A stretch of DNA of 64,000 nt from Bittarella massiliensis (ex Durand et al. 2017). Lineage in GTDB: Bacteria > Bacillota > Clostridia > Oscillospirales > Ruminococcaceae. The position numbers and the translations under genes are program-made. The stretch is taken from assembly GCF_017566145.1 (NCBI RefSeq), contig NZ_JABFCL010000003.1, positions 310,001 to 374,000 on the forward strand, written 5' to 3'. The first letter of the stretch is position 1, and each line of letters opens with the position of its first letter. Of this stretch, positions 18,913-26,342 are shown piece after piece. The notes beneath the pieces were generated by a model. That model was given only the letters and a program-made list of their open reading frames with translations. It had not been told where the DNA came from and made no database searches.

Positions 18913-19671
18913 TTACCTGTTTGCCTGCGCCTCCAGCTGCCGGCAGAGGGGGAGTATCTCCTCCGGGTGATCCGACTCGATCAGGTCGACCCCCAGGGCC
19001 AGGGCTTGGCGCAGCCGCCCCTCGCTGTTGATGACCGAACCGTCCACCAGGTAGCCCGCCCGGTGCAGCTGCGCCACCAGTTGAGGGCAGAGGTTGTCGA
19101 TGTAGCAGAGGTAGATCTCGGCCTCCATTTCCTCCATCAGCCGAACCGGGTCGACGGGGACAAAGGGGACGATCAGCCCCAGGTGGACTTTTGGCAGCAG
19201 CCGTTTGATCCGGCGCAGGGTGGCGTAGTCGGTGCCGAAGACGAAGCTGTACTCGGCAAAGTCGTGCGCCCGGACCGACCGGGCGATCTCCTCGGCCAGG
19301 CGGGGCATGGTGGGGGCCATCTGCAGCAGATCGCATTTGATCTCCAGGGCGGCAGGCAGCTCCCGCTGCCGGCACCAGGCCAGGCACTCGTCTAGGGTGT
19401 TGATGGAGAAGGCCGCTTTCAGTTGGGCCGCGGTGTAGTCGGCCACCCGCCCGCGCAGGGGGGAGCGCTCGCCCAGGTCCAGGTCGTGATAGACCATGGC
19501 CACCTGGTCCTTGGAGAGCTGCACGTCGATTTCGATGTGGGAGAGGCCCAGTTCCACCACTTCCGCAAAGTTTTCGAGGGTGTTTTCCCGCACCTGGGAG
19601 AGGTGTCCCCGGTGGCCCCCCACCAACAGCCGTTTGCCCCGGCTCTGGGCGATCTCTTCAAAGAGGGTCAT
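18913..19671 (-). CDS. Glycerophosphodiester phosphodiesterase-like protein
   Basis: 252 aa from the ATG at 19671 with AAGGAG 12 bases upstream; a longer frame reaches across its promoter and is not real. GDPD TIM barrel: GGHRGHLSQVRENTLENF (HR-G and E-N), then IEIDVQLSKDQVAMVYHD, the metal and catalytic motifs. ALEIKC and DLIESDHPEEIL complete the barrel. It splits glycerophosphodiesters to an alcohol and glycerol phosphate; here it is co-regulated with sulfatases, so the substrate may be a related head group. Cytoplasmic. Confidence 0.9.
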   Translation of the reverse strand: MTLFEEIAQSRGKRLLVGGHRGHLSQVRENTLENFAEVVELGLSHIEIDVQLSKDQVAMVYHDLDLGERSPLRGRVADYTAAQLKAAFSINTLDECLAWCRQRELPAALEIKCDLLQMAPTMPRLAEEIARSVRAHDFAEYSFVFGTDYATLRRIKRLLPKVHLGLIVPFVPVDPVRLMEEMEAEIYLCYIDNLCPQLVAQLHRAGYLVDGSVINSEGRLRQALALGVDLIESDHPEEILPLCRQLEAQANR

Positions 19672-19720
19672 GTTGCCTTCGCGCTCCTTTCGCGTTCCCG
19701 TCCGCAGACGGGCTTTTTTC

Positions 19721-19760
19721 AGTATAGCAGGACAGCTCTTCCAAAAATAGGACAGCTGTC
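19721..19760 (-). promoter_or_regulatory. Crp-type site and promoter of the GDPD-like gene
   Basis: GACAGCTGTC at 19751-19760, minus-strand TATACT at 19721-19726, centre-to-(-10) distance 34.5 bases. A half-site GGACAGCTCTT lies between them. Confidence 0.8.
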
Positions 19761-19775
19761 GGCTTTTTTGCAAAA

Positions 19776-19807
19776 GGGAGCGCTTCCCCTTTTAGAGGGA
19801 GCGCTCC
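19776..19807 (-). terminator. Hairpin at the end of crp2
   Basis: GAGCGCTCCC/GGGAAGCGCTC with a short T-run on the minus strand, covering the crp2 stop codon. It separates crp2 from the GDPD promoter. Confidence 0.6.
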
Positions 19808-20511
19808 TCAATGAAGCGGCGCAGGGTCTGCCGCTGGGCCGAGGTGATGACCACCTTTCCCCGCTCCACCCCTATGCAGCCGGTTTCCCGCAGCTTTTGG
19901 ATGATGCGGGCCACCGAGCGGGGGTCCCGGCGGATGGACTGGGCGATCTCGGACTGGGTCTCCCACAGCCGCACTGGACCCTGGTAGCCCTGGGGATAGC
20001 AGCCCAGATAGACCCCGTAGAGGTAGTCCAGGTAGTAGGCCCCGGCCAGCACCGAGTTGGTGACCGAGCAGTTGCGGTAGAGCGTCTGCATGCGGTGCTT
20101 TTGCTCTAGGCTCTCAAAGATCACGGCGTTGTAGACCGGCAGGCAGACCTGGCTCCAGTGGAGGAAGTCCTCCCCTCGGATGCGCAGGGCGCAGAGAGGG
20201 GTCTTGGCCACCACCGCCGCTGTCCGCTTCATGGGGACAGGGCTGACGATCTCCGACAGGCCGATAAACTGGTTGGCGCAGATGCGGTAGCCCAGGTCGT
20301 TGTCCCCCGCCAGGGAGAAGGCGCTGTACAGCTCGCACACCCCTTTGACCACCAGAAACAGATCGGGCGGGGCAAAGCTGTCCTTCTCGATCAGGGTCTG
20401 GCGGGCGGCCCGCTCCACCAGGGTGATCTTTCCCTTCTCCTCGGGGGGGAGGGGGGAGAAGAGATTGGCCGCCCAAGGCCAGCGCCCCAGCGGTTCGCCC
20501 ATCTCTTTCAC
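19792..20511 (-). CDS. Crp/Fnr-family transcription regulator 2
   Basis: 239 aa, GTG at 20511. Same architecture as regulator 1: effector domain with LIEKDSFAPPDLFLVVKGVC, PMKRTAAVVAKTPLCALRIR, dimer helix, and winged helix WETQSEIAQSIRRDPRSVAR. The recognition helix is the same as in regulator 1 apart from single changes, so the two probably bind the same GACA-N2-TGTC sites but may sense different ligands. Divergent from sulfatase 2. Confidence 0.9.
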   Translation of the reverse strand: MKEMGEPLGRWPWAANLFSPLPPEEKGKITLVERAARQTLIEKDSFAPPDLFLVVKGVCELYSAFSLAGDNDLGYRICANQFIGLSEIVSPVPMKRTAAVVAKTPLCALRIRGEDFLHWSQVCLPVYNAVIFESLEQKHRMQTLYRNCSVTNSVLAGAYYLDYLYGVYLGCYPQGYQGPVRLWETQSEIAQSIRRDPRSVARIIQKLRETGCIGVERGKVVITSAQRQTLRRFIEERSL

Positions 20512-20542
20512 CGCCTTTCATCAAGGTATTTCTCTCTCCATC

Positions 20543-20571
20543 AGATTAGCACAGGCGACCGATTTATACAA
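20543..20571 (-). promoter_or_regulatory. Promoter of crp2
   Basis: Minus strand TTGTAT (20566-20571), 17 bases, TAATCT (20543-20548); spacer ends CGCCTGTGC like the crp1 promoter, showing the duplicated origin of the two loci. Confidence 0.6.
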
Positions 20572-20647
20572 GAAATACCGGACAAGTTCCCCCTGTCGTT
20601 GCTGGGCCCTTTGCCCCGGGCGACCGGCAAATTTTTGCGGCAAAAAT

Positions 20648-20687
20648 GACAGGTGTCGTTTTCCACCCAAGAGCTGGAAGTTATAAT
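20648..20687 (+). promoter_or_regulatory. Crp-type site and promoter of sulfatase 2
   Basis: GACAGGTGTC at 20648-20657, TTTTCC in the -35 region, TATAAT at 20682-20687; centre-to-(-10) distance 34.5 bases. About 105 bases of untranslated leader follow. Confidence 0.82.
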
Positions 20688-20799
20688 AGAGACAAAGCTG
20701 GGGAGGTATGCCGCCCCCCACCCGCTTCCCGCGAAGACCGCCTCTCCGCGCCCAACCGGCCCGGCCGGCGGATCCGAATCAATGGAAAGGATGGTTACC

Positions 20800-22437
20800 A
20801 TGCGTTACCGAGTCAACCAGGAGGACCGGCGTCCCAACATCCTCCTCATCACCTGCGATCAGCTGCGCAGCGACTACCTGGGCTGCTATGGGGCCGACTT
20901 TATGCAGACGCCCAACATCGACGCCCTGGCCGCCGAGGGGAGGGTGTACGAAAACGCCTACTCCCCCAACCCGGTCTGCATCCCCGCCCGGCACAACCTG
21001 CTCACCGGGCTCACCGACCGCCACCACGGCTTTGACGACAACTACTTCGGGGCCGAGGCCAAGCCCCTGCCCTACTATCTGCCCACCTTCCCCCAGATCC
21101 TCTCGGACAACGGCTACGACACCTGCGCCGTGGGGAAGATGCACTTTCAGCCCGAGCGGCGGATGAACGGCTTTGACCACTTCTTCAACATGGACGAGGT
21201 CCCCCCCGACAGGGAGGCCGACGACTACATGCTCTTTTTGAAGGAGAAGGGCTACGGCAACCTGCAGAGCATCAACGGGGTGCGCCACTGCCTCTACATG
21301 CAGCCCCAGCGGGCCCTCATGCCCGAAGAGCTGCACGGCTCCCACTGGGTGGCCGACCGCTCGATCCAGTACTTAGACGAACAGCGGGGGCGGCGGCCCT
21401 TCCTCCTCTGGACCGGTTTTATCCACCCTCATCCGCCCCTGCACATCCCCGACGAGTGGGCCGAGATGTACGCCGGCAAGCTGCCGGCCCCCTCTGTCCC
21501 CAAGACCCCCTTGGGCCTGCTGGCCGAGGAGAACAAGACCCTGGGCGACCTGCCCACCCCTGAGGCGGTGCAGCGGATGCGGGAGATGTACGCGGCGGCC
21601 ATCTCCTACGTGGACTTTCAGGTGGGGCGGATCGTGGAGAAACTCAAGGAGCTGGACCTCTACGATGACACCCTGATCCTCTTTACCAGCGACCACGGCG
21701 AGATGCTGGGGGACCTGGGCACCTACCAGAAGTTCCTCCCCTACGACGCATCCTGCAAGATCCCCTTCATCGTCCACTGGCCCCAAAAGGTGGCGGCGGG
21801 AGAGAGAGATCCCCGCTTTGTCGATCTCAACGACGTGCTGCCCACCTTCCTGGACGCCGCCGGAGCCGAATACCCCGACGTCTACGACCTGCCGGGGGAG
21901 AGCGTCTTTGGCGAGGGGGTCAAGGACCGGCGCTACCAGTACGTGGAGCACCAGCAGGGGAGCAAGCGCTGGTGCATGCTGCGGGATGAGCGGTACAAAT
22001 ATGTCTACTCCTACGGCGACGACGAGCAGCTCTTTGACATGGCAGCCGACCCGCAGGAGACCGAGAACCTGCTGTATGGCGGCGGCACCCCCGAGATGCG
22101 GGAGGTGGCCGACCGGCTGCGCCAGCGGCTGATTCGCTACGAGGCGCGCTACGGGCTGAAAGGCGGTGTTGTGAACGGCGATTTTGAGAAGCGCCCCCGC
22201 TACCAGCCGGTCCTCTACTGGGAGGAGAACTTCCCCAGCTTTGTGAAGATGCTGGTCAAAGAGGGGGAGAGGGAAGCCCTCAACGACATGCTCGACGAGG
22301 TGCTCTGGGCCATTGAGAAGGAGCCCACCGTCAAGTTGAGCCTCAACCATACCCGCGACATCCTGCAGCGGGCGGGCTACTCGAAAGAGCGCATCGACGC
22401 GCTGATGGAGCGGGCCAAAGAGCAGGGAAATTACTAG
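20800..22437 (+). CDS. Sulfatase 2 (type I, Cys-type formylglycine)
   Basis: 545 aa from the ATG at 20800 (AAAGGA upstream), aligned with the start of sulfatase 1; an upstream in-frame extension is not used. Motifs as in sulfatase 1: NILLITCDQLRSDY, CIPARHNLLTG with the Cys for formylglycine, SDHGEMLGDLGTYQKF. A 279-base block (21881-22159) is identical to 16946-17224 of sulfatase 1. It differs mainly just after the active-site motif (TDRHHGFDDNYFGAEA), which suggests a different but related sulfate ester. Confidence 0.95.
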   Translation: MRYRVNQEDRRPNILLITCDQLRSDYLGCYGADFMQTPNIDALAAEGRVYENAYSPNPVCIPARHNLLTGLTDRHHGFDDNYFGAEAKPLPYYLPTFPQILSDNGYDTCAVGKMHFQPERRMNGFDHFFNMDEVPPDREADDYMLFLKEKGYGNLQSINGVRHCLYMQPQRALMPEELHGSHWVADRSIQYLDEQRGRRPFLLWTGFIHPHPPLHIPDEWAEMYAGKLPAPSVPKTPLGLLAEENKTLGDLPTPEAVQRMREMYAAAISYVDFQVGRIVEKLKELDLYDDTLILFTSDHGEMLGDLGTYQKFLPYDASCKIPFIVHWPQKVAAGERDPRFVDLNDVLPTFLDAAGAEYPDVYDLPGESVFGEGVKDRRYQYVEHQQGSKRWCMLRDERYKYVYSYGDDEQLFDMAADPQETENLLYGGGTPEMREVADRLRQRLIRYEARYGLKGGVVNGDFEKRPRYQPVLYWEENFPSFVKMLVKEGEREALNDMLDEVLWAIEKEPTVKLSLNHTRDILQRAGYSKERIDALMERAKEQGNY

Positions 22438-22467
22438 AGCCGACCTTTTGAGATGGGGAAACGGCGA

Positions 22468-22505
22468 GAGGGGACCGGGGCTTTTCGCCCCGGTCCCCTC
22501 TTTTT
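22468..22505 (+). terminator. Terminator after sulfatase 2
   Basis: Stem GAGGGGACCGGGGC/GCCCCGGTCCCCTC, loop TTTTC, then five T residues. Confidence 0.93.
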
Positions 22506-22521
22506 GTGCGGCGGCTAAAAA

Positions 22522-22998
22522 TCAGTCGGTCCCGCCGGTCTGCCGGTCGAAGTGAAAGCGGAGGATGCCGGTGAGCAGGGCCTCGGCCAGGGCGGCGCAG
22601 ATCAGTGCCACAAAGGCCCCGATGCTGAAATAGCCCGCCACCACTGCCGCCGCCAGCAGCAGGATGGTCATCCACCGCCAGCTGTACCGGCCGGCCATCT
22701 GCTCCACGTACTGGGTGCGCTCGTCCTGCTCTTCCAGCAGCAGGGCGGTGAGCCGGGCGTCGTCGCGCAGGGCGAGGAGGTAGCGCACCACAAAGAAGAT
22801 GGCCACCGCCTCCAGCCCGAGGAGCATGCCCGTCTGAAAGCCGGCGAAGAAGTCGGTGTAATGGGTGTCGCCGACGAGGGGGGACAGAGACCGGGTCGCC
22901 GCCAGCACGGCCAGCAGCACGATGCAGCCGCTGCCCACGGCAAAAAAGGCCAGTCGGCGGCGCAGGGTCGCGCGCATCCGTTCGAGTTTCTTTTCCAT
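22522..22998 (-). CDS. Four-helix membrane protein paired with an HTH regulator
   Basis: 158 aa, ATG at 22998 two bases before the stop of the HTH gene, with GGAGGAG upstream. Hydrophobic segments at about 20-40, 55-75, 110-130 and 132-148, and an acidic cytoplasmic loop (LLLEEQDERTQYVEQM). Many Firmicutes pair a small XRE regulator with a membrane protein of this kind. I do not recognise a functional family beyond that. Confidence 0.75.
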   Translation of the reverse strand: MEKKLERMRATLRRRLAFFAVGSGCIVLLAVLAATRSLSPLVGDTHYTDFFAGFQTGMLLGLEAVAIFFVVRYLLALRDDARLTALLLEEQDERTQYVEQMAGRYSWRWMTILLLAAAVVAGYFSIGAFVALICAALAEALLTGILRFHFDRQTGGTD

Positions 22999-22999
22999 T

Positions 23000-23206
23000 T
23001 TAATTCTCCTCCCAGTCTGAAAAGTCGAAAACCTCTTCGATGGTCAGTCCAAAGTAGTGGGCGATCTTGTAGGCCAGCGGCAGAGAGGCGGTGTACTTTC
23101 CCACCTCAATGGAGGTGATGGTCTGCCGGGTGGTGCCCACGGCGGCGGCCAACTCCTCCTGCGAGAGTTTGCGCTCCCGGCGCAGCTGGCGGATAATGCT
23201 CTTCAC
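23000..23206 (-). CDS. Small XRE-family HTH regulator
   Basis: 68 aa from the GTG at 23206 (GGAGGG six bases upstream). Almost entirely one HTH_3 domain: LRRERKLSQEELAAAVGTTR then TITSIEVGKYTASLPLAYKI, and an acidic end. First gene of a pair with the membrane protein. Repeats over its promoter suggest self-repression. Confidence 0.92.
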   Translation of the reverse strand: MKSIIRQLRRERKLSQEELAAAVGTTRQTITSIEVGKYTASLPLAYKIAHYFGLTIEEVFDFSDWEEN

Positions 23207-23229
23207 AGGCAGCCCTCCTTTTTTGGTTA

Positions 23230-23295
23230 GCAAAGCTCGCTTTGCATTTTTAGTATAGCTTACTTTGCAAAATATGTCAAGCTTACTTTGCAAAA
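23230..23295 (-). promoter_or_regulatory. Promoter and operators of the HTH-membrane pair
   Basis: Minus strand TTGACA (23275-23280), 17 bases, TATACT (23252-23257). The inverted repeat GCAAAGC-TC-GCTTTGC (23230-23245) covers the expected start. Two direct repeats AGCTTACTTTGCAAAA (23257-23272 and 23280-23295) lie on the promoter, all containing TTTGCA. An AT-rich patch in a GC-rich genome. Confidence 0.8.
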
Positions 23296-23316
23296 ATAAT
23301 TTGGAAAAGAAAAATA

Positions 23317-23356
23317 GACAGCTGTCATTTTCAGCGGGGGGAGAATTCGCTATAAT
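23317..23356 (+). promoter_or_regulatory. Crp-type site and promoter of the sulfatase maturase
   Basis: GACAGCTGTC at 23317-23326 and TATAAT at 23351-23356, centre-to-(-10) distance 34.5 bases, -35 region TTTTCA. This ties the maturase to the sulfatase regulon. Confidence 0.82.
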
Positions 23357-23362
23357 GAAAAA

Positions 23363-23510
23363 AGCCGCGGTCCCGCGGCAACCGGCTGTCCGGTGGGCGG
23401 GGAAACAGGGCGCCTGGCGCCCGGCGGCAAGACAGGACAAACCCTCCCGCCCGGCGGGAGTGACGGGGCCCTTTGGCGGGGCCCCTTTAGAAGAGAGGGG
23501 GAAGTGCGCC
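23363..23510 (+). promoter_or_regulatory. GC-rich structured leader of the maturase gene
   Basis: About 148 bases with several potential stems, for example GCCGCGG/CCGCGGC, CTCCCGCC/GGCGGGAG and GGGGCC/GGCCCC. It matches no riboswitch I can name with confidence. It may simply be structured by base composition. Confidence 0.35.
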
Positions 23511-24623
23511 GTGCCCGCTGTGAGTATGCTCATCAAGCCCGCCTCCGACGCCTGCGACCTGCGCTGCAGCTACTGCTTTTACGCCGATCTGGCCGAAAAG
23601 GGGGGCTGCCCCAGTGGCCAGCGGATGTCGGAAGAGACCCTGGCGGCGGTGATCCAAAAGGGGATGGCTGCCGCGGAGGGGGCCTGCCGGTTTGCCTTTC
23701 AGGGGGGAGAGCCCACCCTGGCCGGACTGGACTTTTTTCGCCGGGCGGTGGATCTGCAGAGGGCGTTTTCGCGCGAGGGGCTGCGGGTGGAGAACGCCAT
23801 TCAGACCAACGGCTGCTCCATCGACGCCGAGTGGGCGGCCTTTTTGGCCCAGGAGCGGTTTTTGGTGGGCCTCTCCCTGGACGGCACCCGGGCCAGCCAC
23901 GACGCCTTTCGCCGGGACAGCCGGGGAGAGGGCACCTTTCGCCGGGTGCTTTCCGCCCACAAGCTGCTGCGCGAGGCGGGGGCCGAGGTGAATATCCTGA
24001 CGGTGGTGACCCCGGCGGTGGCCCGCCAGGCCGACAGGGTCTGGGACTTTTACCGAGAGCAGGGGTTTGACTACCTGCAGTTTATCCCCTGTATGGCCCC
24101 CCTGGGCCAGCCGGCTGCCGGCCCCCAGGCCCTGACCCAAAAGCAGTATGGAGACTTTCTCTGCCGCATCTTCGACCTCTGGCACAGCGACCTGCGGCGG
24201 GGGCGGTATGTCAATGTGCGCTACTTTGAAAACCTGCTGGGGCTGGCCGCCGGCCGCCCGCCGGAGGAGTGCGGCCTCTGCGGGCGCTGCGCCAACCAGC
24301 TGGTGGTGGAGTCCGACGGGTCGGTCTACCCCTGCGACTTCTACGTCCTCCCCCAGTGGAAGCTGGGGGAGATCGGCAGAGACGATCTTTCAGACCTGTT
24401 GCGCTCGCCCCCCTCGGGGGAGTTCACCGCCCCGCTGCCCCTGCCGCCCCGCTGCGGCGGCTGTCGCTGGCGGCCCCTCTGTGGGGGCGGCTGCCGCCGG
24501 GAGCGGGAGACCCCAGACGGCTTGGGGGAGTACCGCTGGTGCGCCGCCACCCGCCGGTTTTTGGAGTACGCCTGGCCCCGGCTGCAGAAGTTGGTGCCCT
24601 ACGTGCGGCGGGACGGGCGGTAG
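23511..24623 (+). CDS. Anaerobic sulfatase-maturating enzyme (radical SAM, SPASM)
   Basis: 370 aa from the GTG at 23511 with AGAGGGG upstream. Radical SAM motif DACDLRCSYCFYADLAEK (CxxxCxxC), FQGGEPTLAGLDFF and the C-terminal SPASM Cys set (CGLCGRCANQL, YPCDFYV, RCGGCRWRPLCGGGC). It oxidises the active-site Cys of sulfatases to formylglycine using SAM, without oxygen. Co-regulated with two Cys-type sulfatases of this window, which are its likely clients. Confidence 0.95.
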   Translation: MPAVSMLIKPASDACDLRCSYCFYADLAEKGGCPSGQRMSEETLAAVIQKGMAAAEGACRFAFQGGEPTLAGLDFFRRAVDLQRAFSREGLRVENAIQTNGCSIDAEWAAFLAQERFLVGLSLDGTRASHDAFRRDSRGEGTFRRVLSAHKLLREAGAEVNILTVVTPAVARQADRVWDFYREQGFDYLQFIPCMAPLGQPAAGPQALTQKQYGDFLCRIFDLWHSDLRRGRYVNVRYFENLLGLAAGRPPEECGLCGRCANQLVVESDGSVYPCDFYVLPQWKLGEIGRDDLSDLLRSPPSGEFTAPLPLPPRCGGCRWRPLCGGGCRRERETPDGLGEYRWCAATRRFLEYAWPRLQKLVPYVRRDGR

Positions 24624-24626
24624 AGA

Positions 24627-24686
24627 GCGCAAAAAAACGCCCGCCCTTTTTCCCAGACAGGGGAAAGAGGGCGGGCGTTTTTTCTT
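24627..24686. terminator. Bidirectional terminator between the maturase and the CI-like gene
   Basis: Arms AACGCCCGCCCTTTTTCCC and GGGGAAAGAGGGCGGGCGTT with A- and T-runs on the outer sides. Confidence 0.92.
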
Positions 24687-24703
24687 TTTGCAGAGGGGAG
24701 AAA

Positions 24704-25426
24704 TCAGAGTTTTCCCACCACCTGGCCGCTGCAGGAGACCTGCTCGAACCGGGCCAGGAAGATGTCCGGGTAGTCGGGGTTGAGGGAGATCAGCCGGTCG
24801 CCCCCAAAGCGTTTGAAGTAGCCCTCGCCGTCCAGGGTGAAGACCCCCAGCTCCCCCACCGGCACCGCCTCCTGCTGGCGCACCAGCAGGATGTCGCCGT
24901 CCAGGTAGTCGGGCATCATGCTGTCGCCGCAGACCCGCAGGGCAAAGTCGGCCCGGGCCGAGGCGGGGGTCAGGGGGACCTCCAGATCTTCGGTGTCGCT
25001 GGAGTCCAGGTAGACACCGGTGCCGGCCGAGACCGGCAGGGCGTAAAAGGGGATGACCTTGGTGCTGGCCCGGCGGGCGGCGGTTTTGGCCCGGCGGCAG
25101 CGCGCCACCTCTTTTTGCAGGATGGTCTCCACCAGTTCGCGGCTGTAATCGTCCAGCTGGCGGTAGCCTGTGAGCAGGGATTCCTCCTCTGCGGTGAGGG
25201 CTGCCTGCACCCCTGCGGGACCGGCGGGGTAGTGCCCGGCAAAGAGGTAGTTGGCGTCGCACCCCAGGACCTGAAACAGCTTGTAGAGTACAGGTTCCTT
25301 GGGGTGACTGACTTCATTTTCGTAATTTCCCACGGCGGATTTGGTGATGCCAAGCTGTTTGGCCAGTTCGCCCTGGGTGAGGCCGAGGCGTTCCCGCCCG
25401 GCCCGTATCTGTTTGCCAATGCCCAC
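24704..25426 (-). CDS. CI/LexA-like self-cleaving repressor (XRE HTH + S24 peptidase)
   Basis: 240 aa from the GTG at 25426 (AAGGAGGG upstream). HTH at residues 8-60 (LGLTQGELAKQLGITKSAVG), linker, then an S24 domain. A possible Ala-Gly cleavage site is in LPVSAGTGVYL, with the Ser in CGDSMMPDYLDGD and the Lys in GYFKRFGG as the catalytic pair. This is the design of phage repressors inactivated through RecA after DNA damage. It is divergent from a small membrane protein with three operators between, and similar sites lie at the phage-tail promoter near 61.3 kb. Confidence 0.93.
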   Translation of the reverse strand: MGIGKQIRAGRERLGLTQGELAKQLGITKSAVGNYENEVSHPKEPVLYKLFQVLGCDANYLFAGHYPAGPAGVQAALTAEEESLLTGYRQLDDYSRELVETILQKEVARCRRAKTAARRASTKVIPFYALPVSAGTGVYLDSSDTEDLEVPLTPASARADFALRVCGDSMMPDYLDGDILLVRQQEAVPVGELGVFTLDGEGYFKRFGGDRLISLNPDYPDIFLARFEQVSCSGQVVGKL

Positions 25427-25449
25427 TGTTAAGCCCTCCTTTTGTTCAT

Positions 25450-25558
25450 ATTCTAACATGCGCCCCGGCTGTGGTCAAGGAAAAAGTACAAGAAATTTGA
25501 ATTTTCTATTGACAACACAAGTTTCTTGCGGTACACTGAGACCACACAAGAAACTTGT
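25450..25558. promoter_or_regulatory. Divergent promoters with three CI-type operators
   Basis: Operators ACAAGAAATTTGA (25488-25500), ACAAGTTTCTTGC (25517-25529) and ACAAGAAACTTGT (25546-25558), start-to-start 29 bases each. Right promoter TTGACA (25509-25514), 17 bases, TACACT (25532-25537), with the middle operator inside the spacer. Left promoter TTGACC (25473-25478), 17 bases, TAGAAT (25450-25455) for the repressor itself. Confidence 0.88.
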
Positions 25559-25592
25559 ACATTCCCTTTGCTTACAAGAAGGAGAGAGACGT

Positions 25593-25853
25593 ATGAAATC
25601 ATATAAATCCATCTTTACCGGGCTGGCCATCGCCGCCCTCTTCTTTGCTGCCGGCGCCCTCGATGCCGGGTTCTTCTCGGTGGGACAGGCCTTCTTCACC
25701 TGCCTGGCCTCGGTGGCCCTTCTCTGCTGGAGCAGCCTGCTGCGCCCGGCTCGCCGCCGTCGGCCCGCCCGCCGGCCCCAGCCCGCCGCCCGGCAGGCGG
25801 GAGGGGCGTTTCGGCCCCAGTTGGCCCCCCGCAGCAGGGGCAGCGCGGCGTAA
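25593..25853 (+). CDS. Small membrane protein under CI-type control
   Basis: 86 aa, ATG with GAAGGAGAG upstream. Hydrophobic from about residue 7 to 48 (IFTGLAIAALFFAAGALDAG and FFTCLASVALLCWSSLL), probably two membrane helices, followed by a strongly basic tail (RPARRRRPARRPQPAARQ). No known family recognised. Its promoter is covered by operators of the adjacent self-cleaving repressor, so it should be induced by DNA damage. A holin-like or membrane-stress role is possible but unproven. Confidence 0.75.
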   Translation: MKSYKSIFTGLAIAALFFAAGALDAGFFSVGQAFFTCLASVALLCWSSLLRPARRRRPARRPQPAARQAGGAFRPQLAPRSRGSAA

Positions 25854-25952
25854 GAGCCGGCAAAGAGGAGGCCTTCCCCTTCTCGGGAGGGGGGAGTGGG
25901 GTGCGGCTTGGCAGCCGTGCCCCCTTTTAAATGGGAGAGGGGAGAGCAAGGG

Positions 25953-26324
25953 ATGGAGAGAGAAAAGTCGTTTGCCTGCTGTGGGCTGGCCTGCTGCCTC
26001 TGCGAGGTGGGGGACTGCCGCGGCTGCCGGGGAGAGGGCTGTCCGCAGGAGACGGGCTGCACCCTTCGCCGGTGCTGCCTGGAGAGGGGGCTGGACGGCT
26101 GCTGGCAGTGCGAGCAGTTTCCCTGCGGGGAGTTGATGTTGCAGAGACCCCGCAACAGGGCCTTTCTCCGCTTCCTGAGGGACCGGGGGGAGGCGGCCCT
26201 TTTGGATCGCCTTGAGGCGGACGAGCGGGCGGGGATGCGCTATCATCACCCGGGCGCACTCACCGGTGACTACGACGACCTGGGGGGCGAGGAGGCCATC
26301 TACCGCCATCTGCGGGGACTGTGA
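25953..26324 (+). CDS. Cys-rich DUF3795-like protein
   Basis: 123 aa. The first 60 residues hold about 16 Cys in patterns such as CCGLACCLC, CRGCRGEGC and CWQCEQFPC, like DUF3795 proteins of anaerobes that probably bind zinc or another metal. The C-terminal half is helical with no motif. It overlaps no neighbour and is followed 18 bases later by the HD hydrolase gene, so a two-gene unit is likely. Confidence 0.75.
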   Translation: MEREKSFACCGLACCLCEVGDCRGCRGEGCPQETGCTLRRCCLERGLDGCWQCEQFPCGELMLQRPRNRAFLRFLRDRGEAALLDRLEADERAGMRYHHPGALTGDYDDLGGEEAIYRHLRGL

Positions 26325-26342
26325 GAGAGGGGGAAAAAGGGT

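Noticed and set aside
23440..23500. Resemblance of the maturase leader to a c-di-GMP-I riboswitch (GGACAAACC and GTGACG pieces)
   Set aside because: The conserved GACGCAAAGCC part and the second stem order are missing.
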